In this document: positions 13,801-23,669 of the stretch, piece after piece
Layout: each line of letters begins with the position of its first letter
Position numbering within the stretch: position 1 is the stretch's first letter
Notes under the pieces: generated by a model
Told to the model about the DNA's origin: nothing
The model's database searches: none
The model's input: the letters and a program-made list of their open reading frames with translations, nothing else
Assembly (NCBI GenBank): GCA_028829895.1
Contig: CM054179.1
Coordinates: 69,587,891-69,651,890, forward strand
Direction of reading: 5' to 3'
Source of the DNA: Sinotaia quadrata
Taxonomy: Eukaryota; Mollusca; Gastropoda; Architaenioglossa; Viviparidae
DNA: 64,000 bases
Translations under genes and position numbers: made by a program

Positions 13801-16177
13801 GTTTTGTATATTTTCAATATACCTTTTCTGGAAGGTCTGCATTGGGCAAGGAAATCTCATACCACTCTGGCAAAACCACAACTGCTGTCTGTTCCTCAAA
13901 CACAAACTTTTTTCCTGCCACTTGAAAACCACCTTCCACACCTAAATAAATGAGAAAATAACAATTACACAAATGTAAACAGGACAATGAAAACAACCAA
14001 ACAAAATGCCAAAAATAGTGGAAATCATAACACTTAAAAATCCAGATTTTTATTTTATATTAAAGATGGGTATCAAGTTACAAAACAGATCATTTATAAG
14101 GATGGTCATAATTCAATTTGGAATGTAATATGGAATTTGTATGTATATAATCATGTCCTCTAAAGAAACATCAGGAAAAAATGTATTAGCTTATAAATTT
14201 TATTTTACAAAAAAGAACAGCTGAAGCTCATTAATAATGACAAAATAGTAAAATAAATTAAATTGCAAAACATAATTTAAACTGTGTGATGTTGTAAATG
14301 TGAGCACAAATTACAGACACAACCTTACGCCTCAGTGACAACTAGTGTATCTAGTTCATCTGTATTTGAACTAATTTGTCTGTTTGTAAGAAGCAGCAAA
14401 TGGATGTCACTACAATTACATTTACAATTACAATTACAATTATTATATAATTAAAATTTAACGTAAATTGAAAATTAATGATCTCATGGGATTGTCTGTA
14501 TTGGTGGTTTGCCTTGAGACCTTATAAAAACGAGAAATCCTGATTAAAAAACACATTTTTATATGTGTATCTATATTAGTCTTAGTTAGTTACAAGGCCA
14601 ATTTTACTTTGTTATGCCATTTATTTTGCTGGTAATACTAGACTGTAGAAAAAAAGAGGCATTAAATAAATTTAACATGTATTTTACTTTTATTTTTAAT
14701 CTTTGGGTATGTTATCTGAAAAACTTTTATGTCTTAAAAAGTATGTTTAAATTATGACTGCTTACTAAAAGATTGAAAAAAAATGCTATGTCAGTCTCTG
14801 CATAAATACTTCTGAAATTTTGTGTTCAAAAAAAAAAATTCCACTGAATAAAAAGCAACAATGCTTAAACCATTTTGGTGTCTAGCTTTTTTAAATCTTT
14901 CCAATTCTTTCTCAGAGAAGTATCTGTGATTTTATACCAAAAGAATTATCCTCTTAAGACAGAGGAATGAAAGAAGACTAATTAAAATTATATCCAACAA
15001 ATTTGGTGGAATTGCCTCCCCTAGATAGTAGATTATTAAATACTTATTGCTTCAACTATTAAATTTGATAAATGAGTAGGCGTACTTTTAGGACATGAGG
15101 AAACAATCCCTTTCTCTACAAAGCTGTTGGCAATTTAGCAGTAAATTCTTAACTGGCTTGGTGGTGGGTTAGCAGCTACCAGCACTGCCCCTAAAAGCAG
15201 AGCATTATTGAGAATGTTCCCCACCCTCTCCTACACACCTTTGTACTATATTTTTCCCTGCCTCCATTTGTGTTACATTAATGAGCAATAGTAAGTGCAC
15301 AGAGTGCTTTGACCAAATGGGTTTAGGAGGGTTTTCTTTATTTTTTGTACTTTAGACATGTGAGCAACATTCCCTCTATTTCCCCCAAATGTGCAGAACT
15401 GTTCCCTCTATGTGCGGAACTTTTCCATGTGTGTGTGGTGGTTGTTTGAGCTTGCTACCAAAACTTCTGCGTGGAATTTTCAAACTGCTGCGCAGCACTT
15501 TCTAATGAGCTGTGTGGCTGCGCACCTTAGAGGGAACATTGCTTGTGAGATGTTTTCTGAAGAAATAAGTGTTGTTTATCAGATGATACAATTCTTTTAA
15601 CTATGTATGTAGTTAGAAAAGGTTAAAGTTCTAATTTTATGTCTTGGATAGTATAACTGATATTAATGTATTACTATTAGTGAGAATGCATTTTTTTTAT
15701 AGTATACAAGTATAGTTTTATATATTAAATTGTATCTAATCCACTAAATTATAGGTTTGTAAAGAACTGTATTTAAAGCTTAATTACTATAGTATCAATG
15801 TATATTTAAACATTTAATTTAGTTAAAACAGTCATTGTAAACAACTCACCAATAGCCATTTTAGTTGGTCTGCTTTCATTGGCAGAAGGCTCTTGAGGTA
15901 CCTATTATTATTTTTATAAAAAAGAGATATAATAATAATTAATAACAAAAGCCCCCCAGAACAATCAACTTTTCAAAGTATGCTGGAGCTAAATACTCTA
16001 TTCTAATTCTATGAATTCATTCTGCAAATGATTTTGACAACTCAATGGGCAATGTAGGATCAAATCAATTTTTTCATTTAAGTATCAGTATTTTATGAAT
16101 TATTAATTTTAAAAAAAAAGAAACTAACAGAATTCAAAGACCCTTGCATAAATCTAATAAAAATAAAATTTAGAAAG

Positions 16178-16234
<57 letters not shown>

Positions 16235-18090
16235 AACAACAGGAAATACTATAATTACTTTAATTTTGGGGGCACTTTTTCCTCTTAAAGTAGCAGGGCT
16301 TTCTGGGAAAAATGTTGAAAGATTGGAAAATTATGTGATCAGATTTACTGTGAAAATTCAGAATTTGTACTTTAAAACGTCATTCTTTGAGATGTTAATT
16401 ATTGAAAAATAAAATTTGCTGTGATGTTTCTCTTGAAAAAAATTATAATAAATGTTTTTTTACTCAATTACTGCCATTACAATTCTGATGAAGACAAATA
16501 AAAATGTAATACCTCCTTCCTCCAACGACGAATGTGGAGAAAAACACCATTACCAGTCTTTGCATAGTACGGTTCTAAGAATCGTTTTCCAAGACCAAGA
16601 AAGGAATTCAAGCAAATGTACAATCCCGTCTCACTTTCCTGCATAAAAAATATAAATATTTTTGATAGCTTTTTATAGAAACAAAATCAAGAAAAGCAAT
16701 TACAATATGTAAAATTTGAAAAAACCTTTAAACGTATACTTTATAGATAACCTGGATAATGTTAGTTATTACTTAAATTTTAAAAAATTTCTCTAACTTG
16801 GACACTGACAAAGTGACAAATGCAATGAGTTATCCCACCAAACTAGAGGTTTTATGCTAAAGTGTCTGAAGTAAGTGCCTAATTTATATTACATGTAATG
16901 ATGTATTGATAATTCTCCAGCAGACACCAGTTGTCTCTCTCATTTTATGGATATGTGGGTGCCATAAATGTCTTTCTTCCTCAACATTAAAACAAACATT
17001 TACTGTTACACAATATTCCATAGGTTGGAAACTTCTTACTAAAGAAGAAGACAAACCATCTTTAATTTATATTTAGCAAGCCCCTATCCACCCACTTTCT
17101 TCTCCAATATAAGGTTATCAATATGCATAAAAAGTCAATAAATTTAATAAATTTATTAAATCAATAATCAAATATATATATATATATATGACAAATACAA
17201 TGAAAGAAATTACTTGACATCGATATTTCCATGAACCAACATTCGGGTAACTTTATGACAGTATATATATATATATCCTAAAAATACAATTCAATAACAG
17301 AGTCAATACAAATCATAGGATAGTTCTTATCAGAGTTATGAAATGGGAGTTATTAGAGATAAGTGACAATGGTTTTTACATAACGTGAATTAAGCGCTGT
17401 CTCAATAGTGTTTCACGTGCATTTTCAACAATGTCACAAGTTAGTCACATCAACAAATGTCTCTCTCTGCGTACTATTTACACAATTACACTATTTGACT
17501 ATTTAGTAAATAGTATTAGTATTACTTTATTAGTACTTCATTAATAATAGTAAGTACATTTGCTGACCTTGGACTGTTATATATTCTGCTGTCAAATGCT
17601 TGTAGTTGTATAAAGATCTCTGTTGTGTATTGTATTTGTAATTGTGTAAATAGTACTAAATACTGTAAAGCGCTTAGAATTTTTATAATAATATATGATC
17701 TAGTACTGTCGTTAATATTGTTATTTGTTAACTGTAAGTTATATCGGACTTGCAGATGTTTAGTCAGTTACTAAGAACACCTTCGTATTTAATTAAAATG
17801 CAATACAATTATGATTAGCAAGTAAATTACACACAGTATGCCTATGTAATGATGTACATCTACTGGGTTGGAATTAAGTCTAAAATGCCTAATCACTAAC
17901 AGTTCTCCGACTCACACTTGTCGCAGAAGATTTAATAATGACTTTTGTAATAAAAAATAAAGATGACGGCAAAAGAACCACTCACAGGGTTGTCAAATGA
18001 AAAGGCACACTCATTTTTGTAGATTTTTTCATCCCCTAGAGGTGTTTTGATCTTGGGTAACCGCTTTTTCAGTTCGTCAATAGCGTCCAT
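4807..18090 (-). CDS. USP5: USP5-type ubiquitin carboxyl-terminal hydrolase, N-terminal part (10 exons, continues past the left edge)
   Basis: Deubiquitinase of the USP5/USP13 (isopeptidase T) family, which disassembles unanchored polyubiquitin chains in cytosol and nucleus. Ten exons join with matching phases: 18090-17986, 16638-16513, 15901-15850, 13941-13823, 12510-12404, 9709-9474, 7426-7332, 7005-6812, 5872-5801, 4882-4807. They encode residues 1-394. Residues 1-160 match the variant N-terminal zinc finger region. A ZnF-UBP follows, with zinc ligands C191, C194, C211, H224 and ubiquitin-tail contacts W201 and R213. The catalytic Cys box is GNSCYMN (C326). The family is about 850 aa, so the His box and the two UBA domains must lie left of the window. 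Closer to USP5 than USP13 by feel, but the paralogue call is inference. The position I align with human Tyr259 is Phe251. The gene is head-to-head with CDCA3. Confidence 0.95.
5130..5690. repeat. Minisatellite, unit about 65 bp, in the USP5 intron between exons 9 and 10
   Basis: About nine copies centred on ATCAGGGTCCTCCCAGGTTG, with agtaatagcattccag before it and a gtgttatgtatgcaaacc tail. The central copies are nearly identical and the edges are diverged, as expected for unequal exchange. Confidence 0.92.
5801..5872 (-). CDS. USP5: USP5 coding exon 9
   Basis: 72-nt exon ([16 protein letters not shown] and ADFTVQ) matching the family segment just after the Cys box. Acceptor TTTACAG|ATATGT, donor CAAAT|GTAAGT, phase 2 out. 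Confidence 0.9.
6812..7005 (-). CDS. USP5: USP5 coding exon 8 (catalytic Cys box)
   Basis: Encodes [39 protein letters not shown] and IPDFQHR. C326 in GNSC is the catalytic nucleophile of the USP fold. Acceptor TGACAG|ACTGAA, donor ATCG|GTCAGT, phase 2 out. Confidence 0.96.
7332..7426 (-). CDS. USP5: USP5 coding exon 7
   Basis: Encodes [14 protein letters not shown] and HLAHFGIN, the end of the ZnF-UBP and the linker to the catalytic domain. Acceptor TGACAG|ATGTGT, donor AAAAG|GTTTGT; 95 nt, phase 1 in and 0 out. Confidence 0.93.
8704..9402. mobile_element. pogo/Tigger-like non-autonomous DNA transposon in USP5 intron 6
   Basis: The left end (TAGTGAAATCTTGCTATAAT, then a GAGGTCACA segment) and the right end (GTGGGGTTCCACTG) form imperfect inverted repeats of the CAGTGGAACC type known from pogo/Tigger elements. 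Both ends are flanked by TA (8702-8703 and 9403-9404). About 0.7 kb with no transposase frame. The inside has a diverged local duplication around GGAACCATGCCATG at about 9219 and 9349. The left end is decayed, so this is an old copy. Confidence 0.6.
9474..9709 (-). CDS. USP5: USP5 coding exon 6 (ZnF-UBP)
   Basis: Carries nearly the whole Zn[27 protein letters not shown] and [10 protein letters not shown], with ligand spacing C-x2-C-x16-C-x12-H. Acceptor TTACAG|GCATGC, donor GGTG|GTAAGT, phase 1 out. Confidence 0.96.
11051..11081. repeat. Poly-C run followed by (AC)n
   Basis: Seventeen consecutive C and then about seven AC dinucleotides in USP5 intron 5. The G-rich complement is the transcribed USP5 sense strand and could fold into a G-quadruplex. 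Confidence 0.9.
12404..12510 (-). CDS. USP5: USP5 coding exon 5
   Basis: Encodes [17 protein letters not shown] to [10 protein letters not shown]. Acceptor AAAACAG|GTGCAG. The donor is AA|GTAGGA; without splicing, the next in-frame codon is TAG. Joining AA to the G of exon 6 restores the family's VSKHA motif. Copies of this exon's acceptor and 5' edge are repeated upstream at 12511-12812. Confidence 0.88.
12485..12812. repeat. Exon-edge minisatellite at the USP5 exon 5 acceptor
   Basis: Read on the minus strand, the exon 5 boundary ACAG|GTGCAGCTGTCAGTGACT recurs upstream as diverged copies such as GATAG|GTGCAGCTGTGACTG (near 12790) and GATAG|GTGCATCTGTCTGC (near 12575). They are linked by a (A/G)TGATATTGAY motif. 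Roughly eight units of 30-40 bp, several with an intact AG. The first unit overlaps coding bases of exon 5. Confidence 0.7.
13823..13941 (-). CDS. USP5: USP5 coding exon 4
   Basis: Completes the split Gly codon and encodes GVEGGF through [17 protein letters not shown], the strand-rich segment before the ZnF-UBP. Acceptor ATTTAG|GTGTGG, donor AAAAG|GTATAT, phase 0 out. Confidence 0.93.
15365..15541. mobile_element. hAT-type MITE in USP5 intron 3
   Basis: 177 bp with inverted ends CAACATTCCCTCT and AGAGGGAACATTG. It is flanked by an 8-bp target duplication with one mismatch (CATGTGAG at 15357-15364, CTTGTGAG at 15542-15549). The inside is GC-richer than the host intron and has no transposase. 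The 8-bp duplication and end type fit the hAT superfamily. Confidence 0.75.
15850..15901 (-). CDS. USP5: USP5 coding exon 3
   Basis: Short 52-nt exon ([18 protein letters not shown]). Acceptor ATAATAG|GTACC, donor ATTG|GTGAGT, ends in phase 1. Too short for a standard ORF screen; supported by phase and by the PT-K-x-AIG match to the family. Confidence 0.88.
16181..16231. repeat. (GA)n microsatellite
   Basis: About 25 uninterrupted AG dinucleotides in USP5 intron 2. Confidence 0.97.
16513..16638 (-). CDS. USP5: USP5 coding exon 2
   Basis: Acceptor TATGCAG|GAAAGT, donor GAG|GTATTA, 42 codons, phase 0 at both ends. Encodes the [16 protein letters not shown] and HIRRWRKE segments, collinear with vertebrate USP5. 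Confidence 0.92.
17172..17275. repeat. Two (TA)n microsatellites in USP5 intron 1
   Basis: Short AT-alternating tracts at 17172-17189 and 17263-17275. The intron between 16639 and 17985 is otherwise AT-rich with no coding signal. A GTAAAGCGCTTAGAAT motif at about 17665 resembles a CR1/L2-type SINE or LINE tail, which is weak evidence only. Confidence 0.7.
17986..18090 (-). CDS. USP5: USP5 coding exon 1
   Basis: Starts at ATG 18090 ([14 protein letters not shown]) and ends with ECAFSFDNP, the conserved opening of the family. Donor is CCT|GTGAGT, phase 0. No in-frame ATG further upstream aligns with the family. Confidence 0.93.
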
Positions 18091-18187
18091 GCTGATTTAC
18101 AGTAAACGGTAACTAGGGTTGATTCCCTTTCCGGAAGTTCAAACTAGCAAGTGGAATATAGCTTGAGAAAATATTATGTTCCAAGAG

Positions 18188-18216
18188 ATTGGATTGGTTA
18201 AAGCGGGATCTTTGAA
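18188..18216 (+). promoter_or_regulatory. Divergent promoter core: paired inverted CCAAT boxes and CDE/CHR module
   Basis: Two ATTGG motifs (18188-18192 and 18193-18197, CCAAT on the minus strand) are followed by AGCGG (18202-18206), exactly four bases, and TTTGAA (18211-18216). CCAAT boxes bound by NF-Y plus CDE-4 nt-CHR bound by DREAM/MuvB complexes are the established layout of vertebrate G2/M promoters such as CDC25C. The module points toward CDCA3, a G2/M gene, and lies about 100 bp upstream of the USP5 ATG on the other strand. The motif match is direct; function is inferred. Confidence 0.6.
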
Positions 18217-18247
18217 CAAAGAGCTCCTTAAAATACGACAAATGTAC

Positions 18248-18253
18248 GTGAGT
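18248..18253 (+). other. Candidate CDCA3 5' leader splice donor
   Basis: A GTGAGT consensus donor about 30 bp after the CHR would end a short leader exon. The intron would run to the acceptor at 23395-23396. This explains the 5 kb between the promoter module and the first CDCA3 codons. Unproven. Confidence 0.35.
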
Positions 18254-18762
18254 CAAATAATTTGTATTGGTGTAATATATTCACATACATGTACTTTGAT
18301 TGATCTGCAATAATAGTGTAATGTTTGGGATTTGTCAAGTTTGTTGTCGGTTCATTTTATGTTGTTTTTAAGATTATATTAATTTTGAGTTCTGAGTAAT
18401 AGTACTAATAAAGTAATAGTAGTAATAACTACTAATACAAGTAATACTTTTCTAGTAGACAAAAGTATAGTTAAAACTTTAATAACTAAGTTAAAATGCT
18501 GTTGTTAGAATTTTGTGTAATTTATTAAGTACAACAAATCAGTAAACTTACATACACAGTACGTATTTTAAAGCAAATACTTTAAATGTTTCATTTTAGT
18601 GTACTCTTGCGTCAGTGGTACTGGTAAAGTAGTAAAGAAACGGAGTTGATGTTTAATTTTTGCCAAAGTTAGTTAGGCCTAAACAAAGAAGAAAAAATAG
18701 GTTCCTAACTCCGGATTTCAGGACATGTCAACAGTGAATATTACTTCTCATTCATAATCATA

Positions 18763-18833
<71 letters not shown>

Positions 18834-21800
18834 AACAGAGAGAAAGAAAAATAGCTGTTTTCATTAATTCGGCCTAAATCTGTTTTTGTAGGCCTACTAC
18901 TACTAGTACTACATTTCCTTGTGATGATTAGAAATAGAATATGACAGCAAATATATCAGTGAGTTAACACAGAACAATTTTTAAAAGATACATTAAAAAG
19001 AATTTGGTAATGCTATAGGTACAGACTCTTAATCTTATTCAGACAATGAGACATAGAAAATCTAGAAATATGTCATTATATCAACTAAAACCAACTTAAA
19101 GTTAAATTGCCCTACTGATTGTTTACTACTAGTACTATATTTAGTACTAGTACTAAAGAGTATAATTCATCAATTGCAGTAATATTTGTCACTACATCTC
19201 TGTTAACTTTAGCATTGGTCATGGATTTCTCTTAAAGCTATAGTGAATTAAATTTACTTTTAGGACTGGAATTTATGAATGGATTAATATTACAACATTT
19301 AATTGCATCTCATAGAAATTATGTAATTAACTGATTAGTAACAAGTGAATAATTTACTCTGAGATGTCTATAGAACTGTATACAGTTGTCTTAGCTAATG
19401 TTAAGAGACATTGCATATAGTGATATACTATAGCTTGTAAGTAGCTTGAAATTTATTTCAATGGACCCTGTTTTTAAGAATTTGACAATGTGAAAATAGG
19501 ACAGTCTCAGTCTGCAGACCTTGTGGTGAACAACTGTCTTCTACCTTCCAGACCTGTGCTGTTATAAAACACTGCAAAAAATATTTAGAGAGTGTGGCAC
19601 TTATTGACTTTTGTTGTCTTGTGTTCAGTTAATAATAGAGAGAACTCATTATGTTAAAAGTGTAGTTATAGCATTATTAATTATTTACATTGACTTGGAA
19701 TATCTTTTGTGCCAATCATAACAAAATTAACATATTATCATATTCATATTAATATGTTTAAGAAGCCAGTGGTTGCTTTCTATCCTTTTGTTACAGATTA
19801 AACATCACCAGCTATTCATCAGAATCAGATTCTTCTGTTTATTTTATTAACTATCAGTACCTGGCTCAACTTGATTAAGTGAATCTGGGGTTGGGCCTAT
19901 ACTTGTCTGTCACTTGTCAGTCTGGGGATATATCACTTTGTGATTTTGTATGTATCTAAGCTGTGTATATAAGTGGAGTGGATGTAGTTTACGAAAACAG
20001 CAACTATATAGTTGCATTCACCTACACATATATCATAGTACTAGTAGTAATAGTAATCATATATAAAAAATATCAAAACAACAAACTCTACTGATTTTTA
20101 AAACTTATTTTCATGATAAGTTTAGAATTCTTCTTCACTTGGTCTTTGAGAGTTTAAACAATTTAAATATATTTTACATTACAATAAATTAAAAATATAA
20201 AGTCATGTGTTAATTTATTTTTTTGTATATTTTATAAATTTTTGTAATTGTATTAATGCAAGCATTAATGATTAATTTAAGTACAGACAAATAATGAAAT
20301 ATGTTGATAACTTCATTTTTTTAAAAAAGCAACAAGCAACAAAAAATTAAATTAAAGATTTTAAACAAAATATTGTGAAAGTTAGGGTATTTTCTTGCTT
20401 ATTCTTCTCAAAATTATAATATATTATTTTTTTGCCTCATAACAATAATGAAAGCTATATTAAAATGTAAATTATGATTCACTTGAATTAAAATATCTCA
20501 AATTGTGCATGCAAAATAGCAGGAACTTCCAGAGAATGCAAAATCCTTCATTTTACAATTATCACAATTCATATGTTTAGATATTTATTTTAATTATTCA
20601 TGTTATGCTCATATTCTGAGTTGTAGAATCTTACCTACTAACAGAATGAGTGAGTATTATTTTATTACTTTTCTTTATTATCTTTTCTGATTGTCTGAAT
20701 GTTCCTTCCACTAAAAAATCTATACAGTCTTTAAGAATAAAAGATCAACCAAATTAATATTATATTAATTAATTATTTTTATTTTTTTTGAGGGGGGAGG
20801 GGCAGTCATTTTTTATTTTTTTATTTTTGAAAAGAAAGAAGAATATAATTTGTATTCTTTCATGTGATTTGGTAAGATCTTATTTCAGGCCAATACAGGA
20901 GCAGTCCAGTTTGTTATAATATATTTGCAGACACTTTTTGCGTGATACTGATAGTCATCTACTTGGATTTTAATTTGAAATTATATTAGGTGAGTGAGAA
21001 ATTACTTTTATTTAGATTTTGATGGTGTCTGTGTATGTTTTAGTTTAATAATATTTATAATTACAAGTGATAAATGATAGGTTTGTTTGTAGAATCCGCA
21101 TATCTCAAACAGTGATTGGATAGCTCATATTTCTATTTAAACTTTCTTGTATTCTAAATCAAGAAGTTTTATCTGGTATTTTATTTTACTTCTTTATTTA
21201 TAATTATATTATACTAGTATTAATTATTAATACTCTTAGTAAAATAAACACATTTTATTCAAAGCCCTCCAAATTAAACTTTGTTTAATTGAAATGGAAT
21301 ATACTTAAGCAATGTCCAACTAGAAGTTTTCAATGTTTTGTATAATTTAAATTTGAAGTGGGTAGAAATAATGTTACTCATGGAGAGAGTGAAGGTGTGA
21401 GGATTATGGAATGGAAAATATTTGTTCATTTTTCATAGAGAACAAAGATGTTTATTTTTTTTTATTTTTCAATTGCCCTGGGGCTCAGGATTTGGCTTAC
21501 TGTTAATTCAACAACCTGATATTAAAATTAGTAAAAATCTTTTGTGAATTTTTCAGCCCATCCCAAAACTGATTAATCCATGGTTCACTGGATTCAGAGG
21601 CTGATTCTTGATAGTGATACCACACTTGCTTCTTTGTATAAACTGCAAGCATATAATTAAGTACTAAGGAAGGATACTCTCCTTCAAAGAAACTGGATCA
21701 CTGTTTGTGATGTCAGTATATGTCCCGCTGTTCCACATCATTCAGTTTTCATCACATGTCATTTAATAACTGACCAAGAAATGAAAATCACATGGATAAA

Positions 21801-23396
21801 ACAGTATGATTATGAATGGTGCATTATGACAGCTGATATAATATTATAGACCAGTGTGGATAATAATAATAGTAATAACATATTTATTTGCATTAGTTCT
21901 CCTAGGAGCTCTATCATTCTATGTCTAAGCACTTTCAGTCATGACTGCTAAGCTCATCGTTTATGAGCTAGGAAGAGGATTGATCGAGAAACATCAATAT
22001 ATCTGGGCTACAATCCATGACCGTTTGTGTAGCTATTGATTTTTTTTACCCCACATCTGAACTTCCTAGTGATACATTATAAATAAAATAATGCTGTAAT
22101 TATAACACCTCATTCTGGGTATTAAGACTAAGTGACAAAGAATATGACTACATCACTACATCAAAGGGGTTAATGTTTTAAAAAGTGCATGTATGCATTG
22201 TAAGTTTTAAAGCTATATTGTTTGGTTATACCAAAGATCATTTCATAGCTGGTAGTAATTGTATGCTATAATTTACCTGGTTACCATACTTCATATAAAT
22301 CTGTTAATGTTGATACATGTATATATAAACATTTTTTTTTTTATTTTAGTATACTTGACTGTCACCAGAGGGACATGAAAATAAATGATGTGTGAAAAGG
22401 GGAAATCATTGTGATTCATCACTAACTCACATTAATATCACCACAGTTGCACACCTTTATTCAGTCCTTTGGTGATTTGTCAACTATTGATCTGTTGGTT
22501 GTTGGTCACAGTGTTCAACATGCATTCACCATATATTTTTTTAGATTGCTATTTTTATTAATGCAAGCAGGACTACATATGTTTCATATTTGTATACAAG
22601 ATTAATTTACAAATATTAACTTATAGAACAGTACAATGTAAATATCACACTCACCCTTTCAAAACAATAGTAGGCAATTTAAAAAAAAATATATATATAT
22701 ATATGTATACATTTACAAATATAATGATGTATTTTTGCATTAAATATGCTACAGGTATTGTTCGATTTATGTCGAAATCATCATAGATGTTAGATACATA
22801 CCAGAAAGTTTGGTATAGACAGTATATTAATGTTCTGTAAATTATAAATATTTTGAACTTTTGAGACCAGTGACTCAGATAACAATGAGTATTTAGTTGC
22901 ACTGAAGTGCTTGAATTGATAATTATGTCTGCTACACTCATCATTCATGAACGAAGGAGTGGGTGGGGTTGGATTGATTGAGATAAATCTCAGTAATTAA
23001 GGAGGAGCTCAAGCTCATGGACGTTTTTCTTGCAAGGCCAGTGCTTTTACCCTACTATCACCAAGGAGTGATACTTAGAGTTGTAATGATTATGCAGACA
23101 TTTAGTGAGTATATCACTATATGACTGAGTGTTGGTCAGCATTGAATACTAATTACTTTTAAGTTGTCAAGTCAGAATTATTATGTATAATTTTCCAATA
23201 AAATATATATGAGCAGAGTATGGCTCAATGTCACATGTGATCCCTCTTTATTATTAGCATTAAAAAGACACTTGAAAACCTTTCAATAAATTAATGTAAA
23301 TTGAGCAATACCTACAGTTGATATGTACATATATGTTCAGTATAACAAATTAACATGCATTTTTCTTTGATATTTTCTTTTCCAAAAATCAATAAG
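18254..23396 (+). other. Presumed CDCA3 first intron, non-coding
   Basis: AT-rich sequence without a supported exon. It holds the CT/CA microsatellite at 18766-18832, scattered ACTAGTACTA-type repeats (18890-19150 and 20035-20060), T-rich runs and a short (TA)n at 22688-22704. No transposon with clear ends was seen. Confidence 0.5.
18766..18832. repeat. (CT)n(CA)n compound microsatellite
   Basis: About 23 CT dinucleotides pass directly into about ten CA dinucleotides. Confidence 0.97.
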
Positions 23397-23416
23397 TGGG
23401 CCCAACAAAGCACATA

Positions 23417-23669
23417 ATGGGGATAACACAAGCAAAGTTATCATCAAGTGTGTACAGTGAATATGATGAAAATACAACCCCACTGAAATGTCACATCCAA
23501 AAAAGGCTGCTTTCAGTAGATCCAAGATCACCAACAGACAACATTGTCAGGACACCAATTGTTGTAGACAAAACACCAGATGATAAACTTGATCCCCGCT
23601 CTCCAACATCTGGCATTTTGCGAACCCCTTTGCCACTTACATTGGGAGAAAGCAGTGAAGATGTATCTG
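23417..23669 (+). CDS. CDCA3: CDCA3 coding exon A (twin DPRSPT repeats)
   Basis: The exon probably begins at 23397 after a pyrimidine tract ending AATAAG. Coding from ATG 23417, donor TCTG|GTAAAT, phase 1. Contains both DPRSPT..RTP repeats, the family signature. Confidence 0.87.

Noticed and set aside
22990..23085. tRNA-like stretch (minus strand, AGCACTGGCCTTGCAAG)
   Set aside because: Resembles an anticodon arm, but no B box, acceptor stem or T-loop could be found; at most an old tRNA-derived SINE piece.
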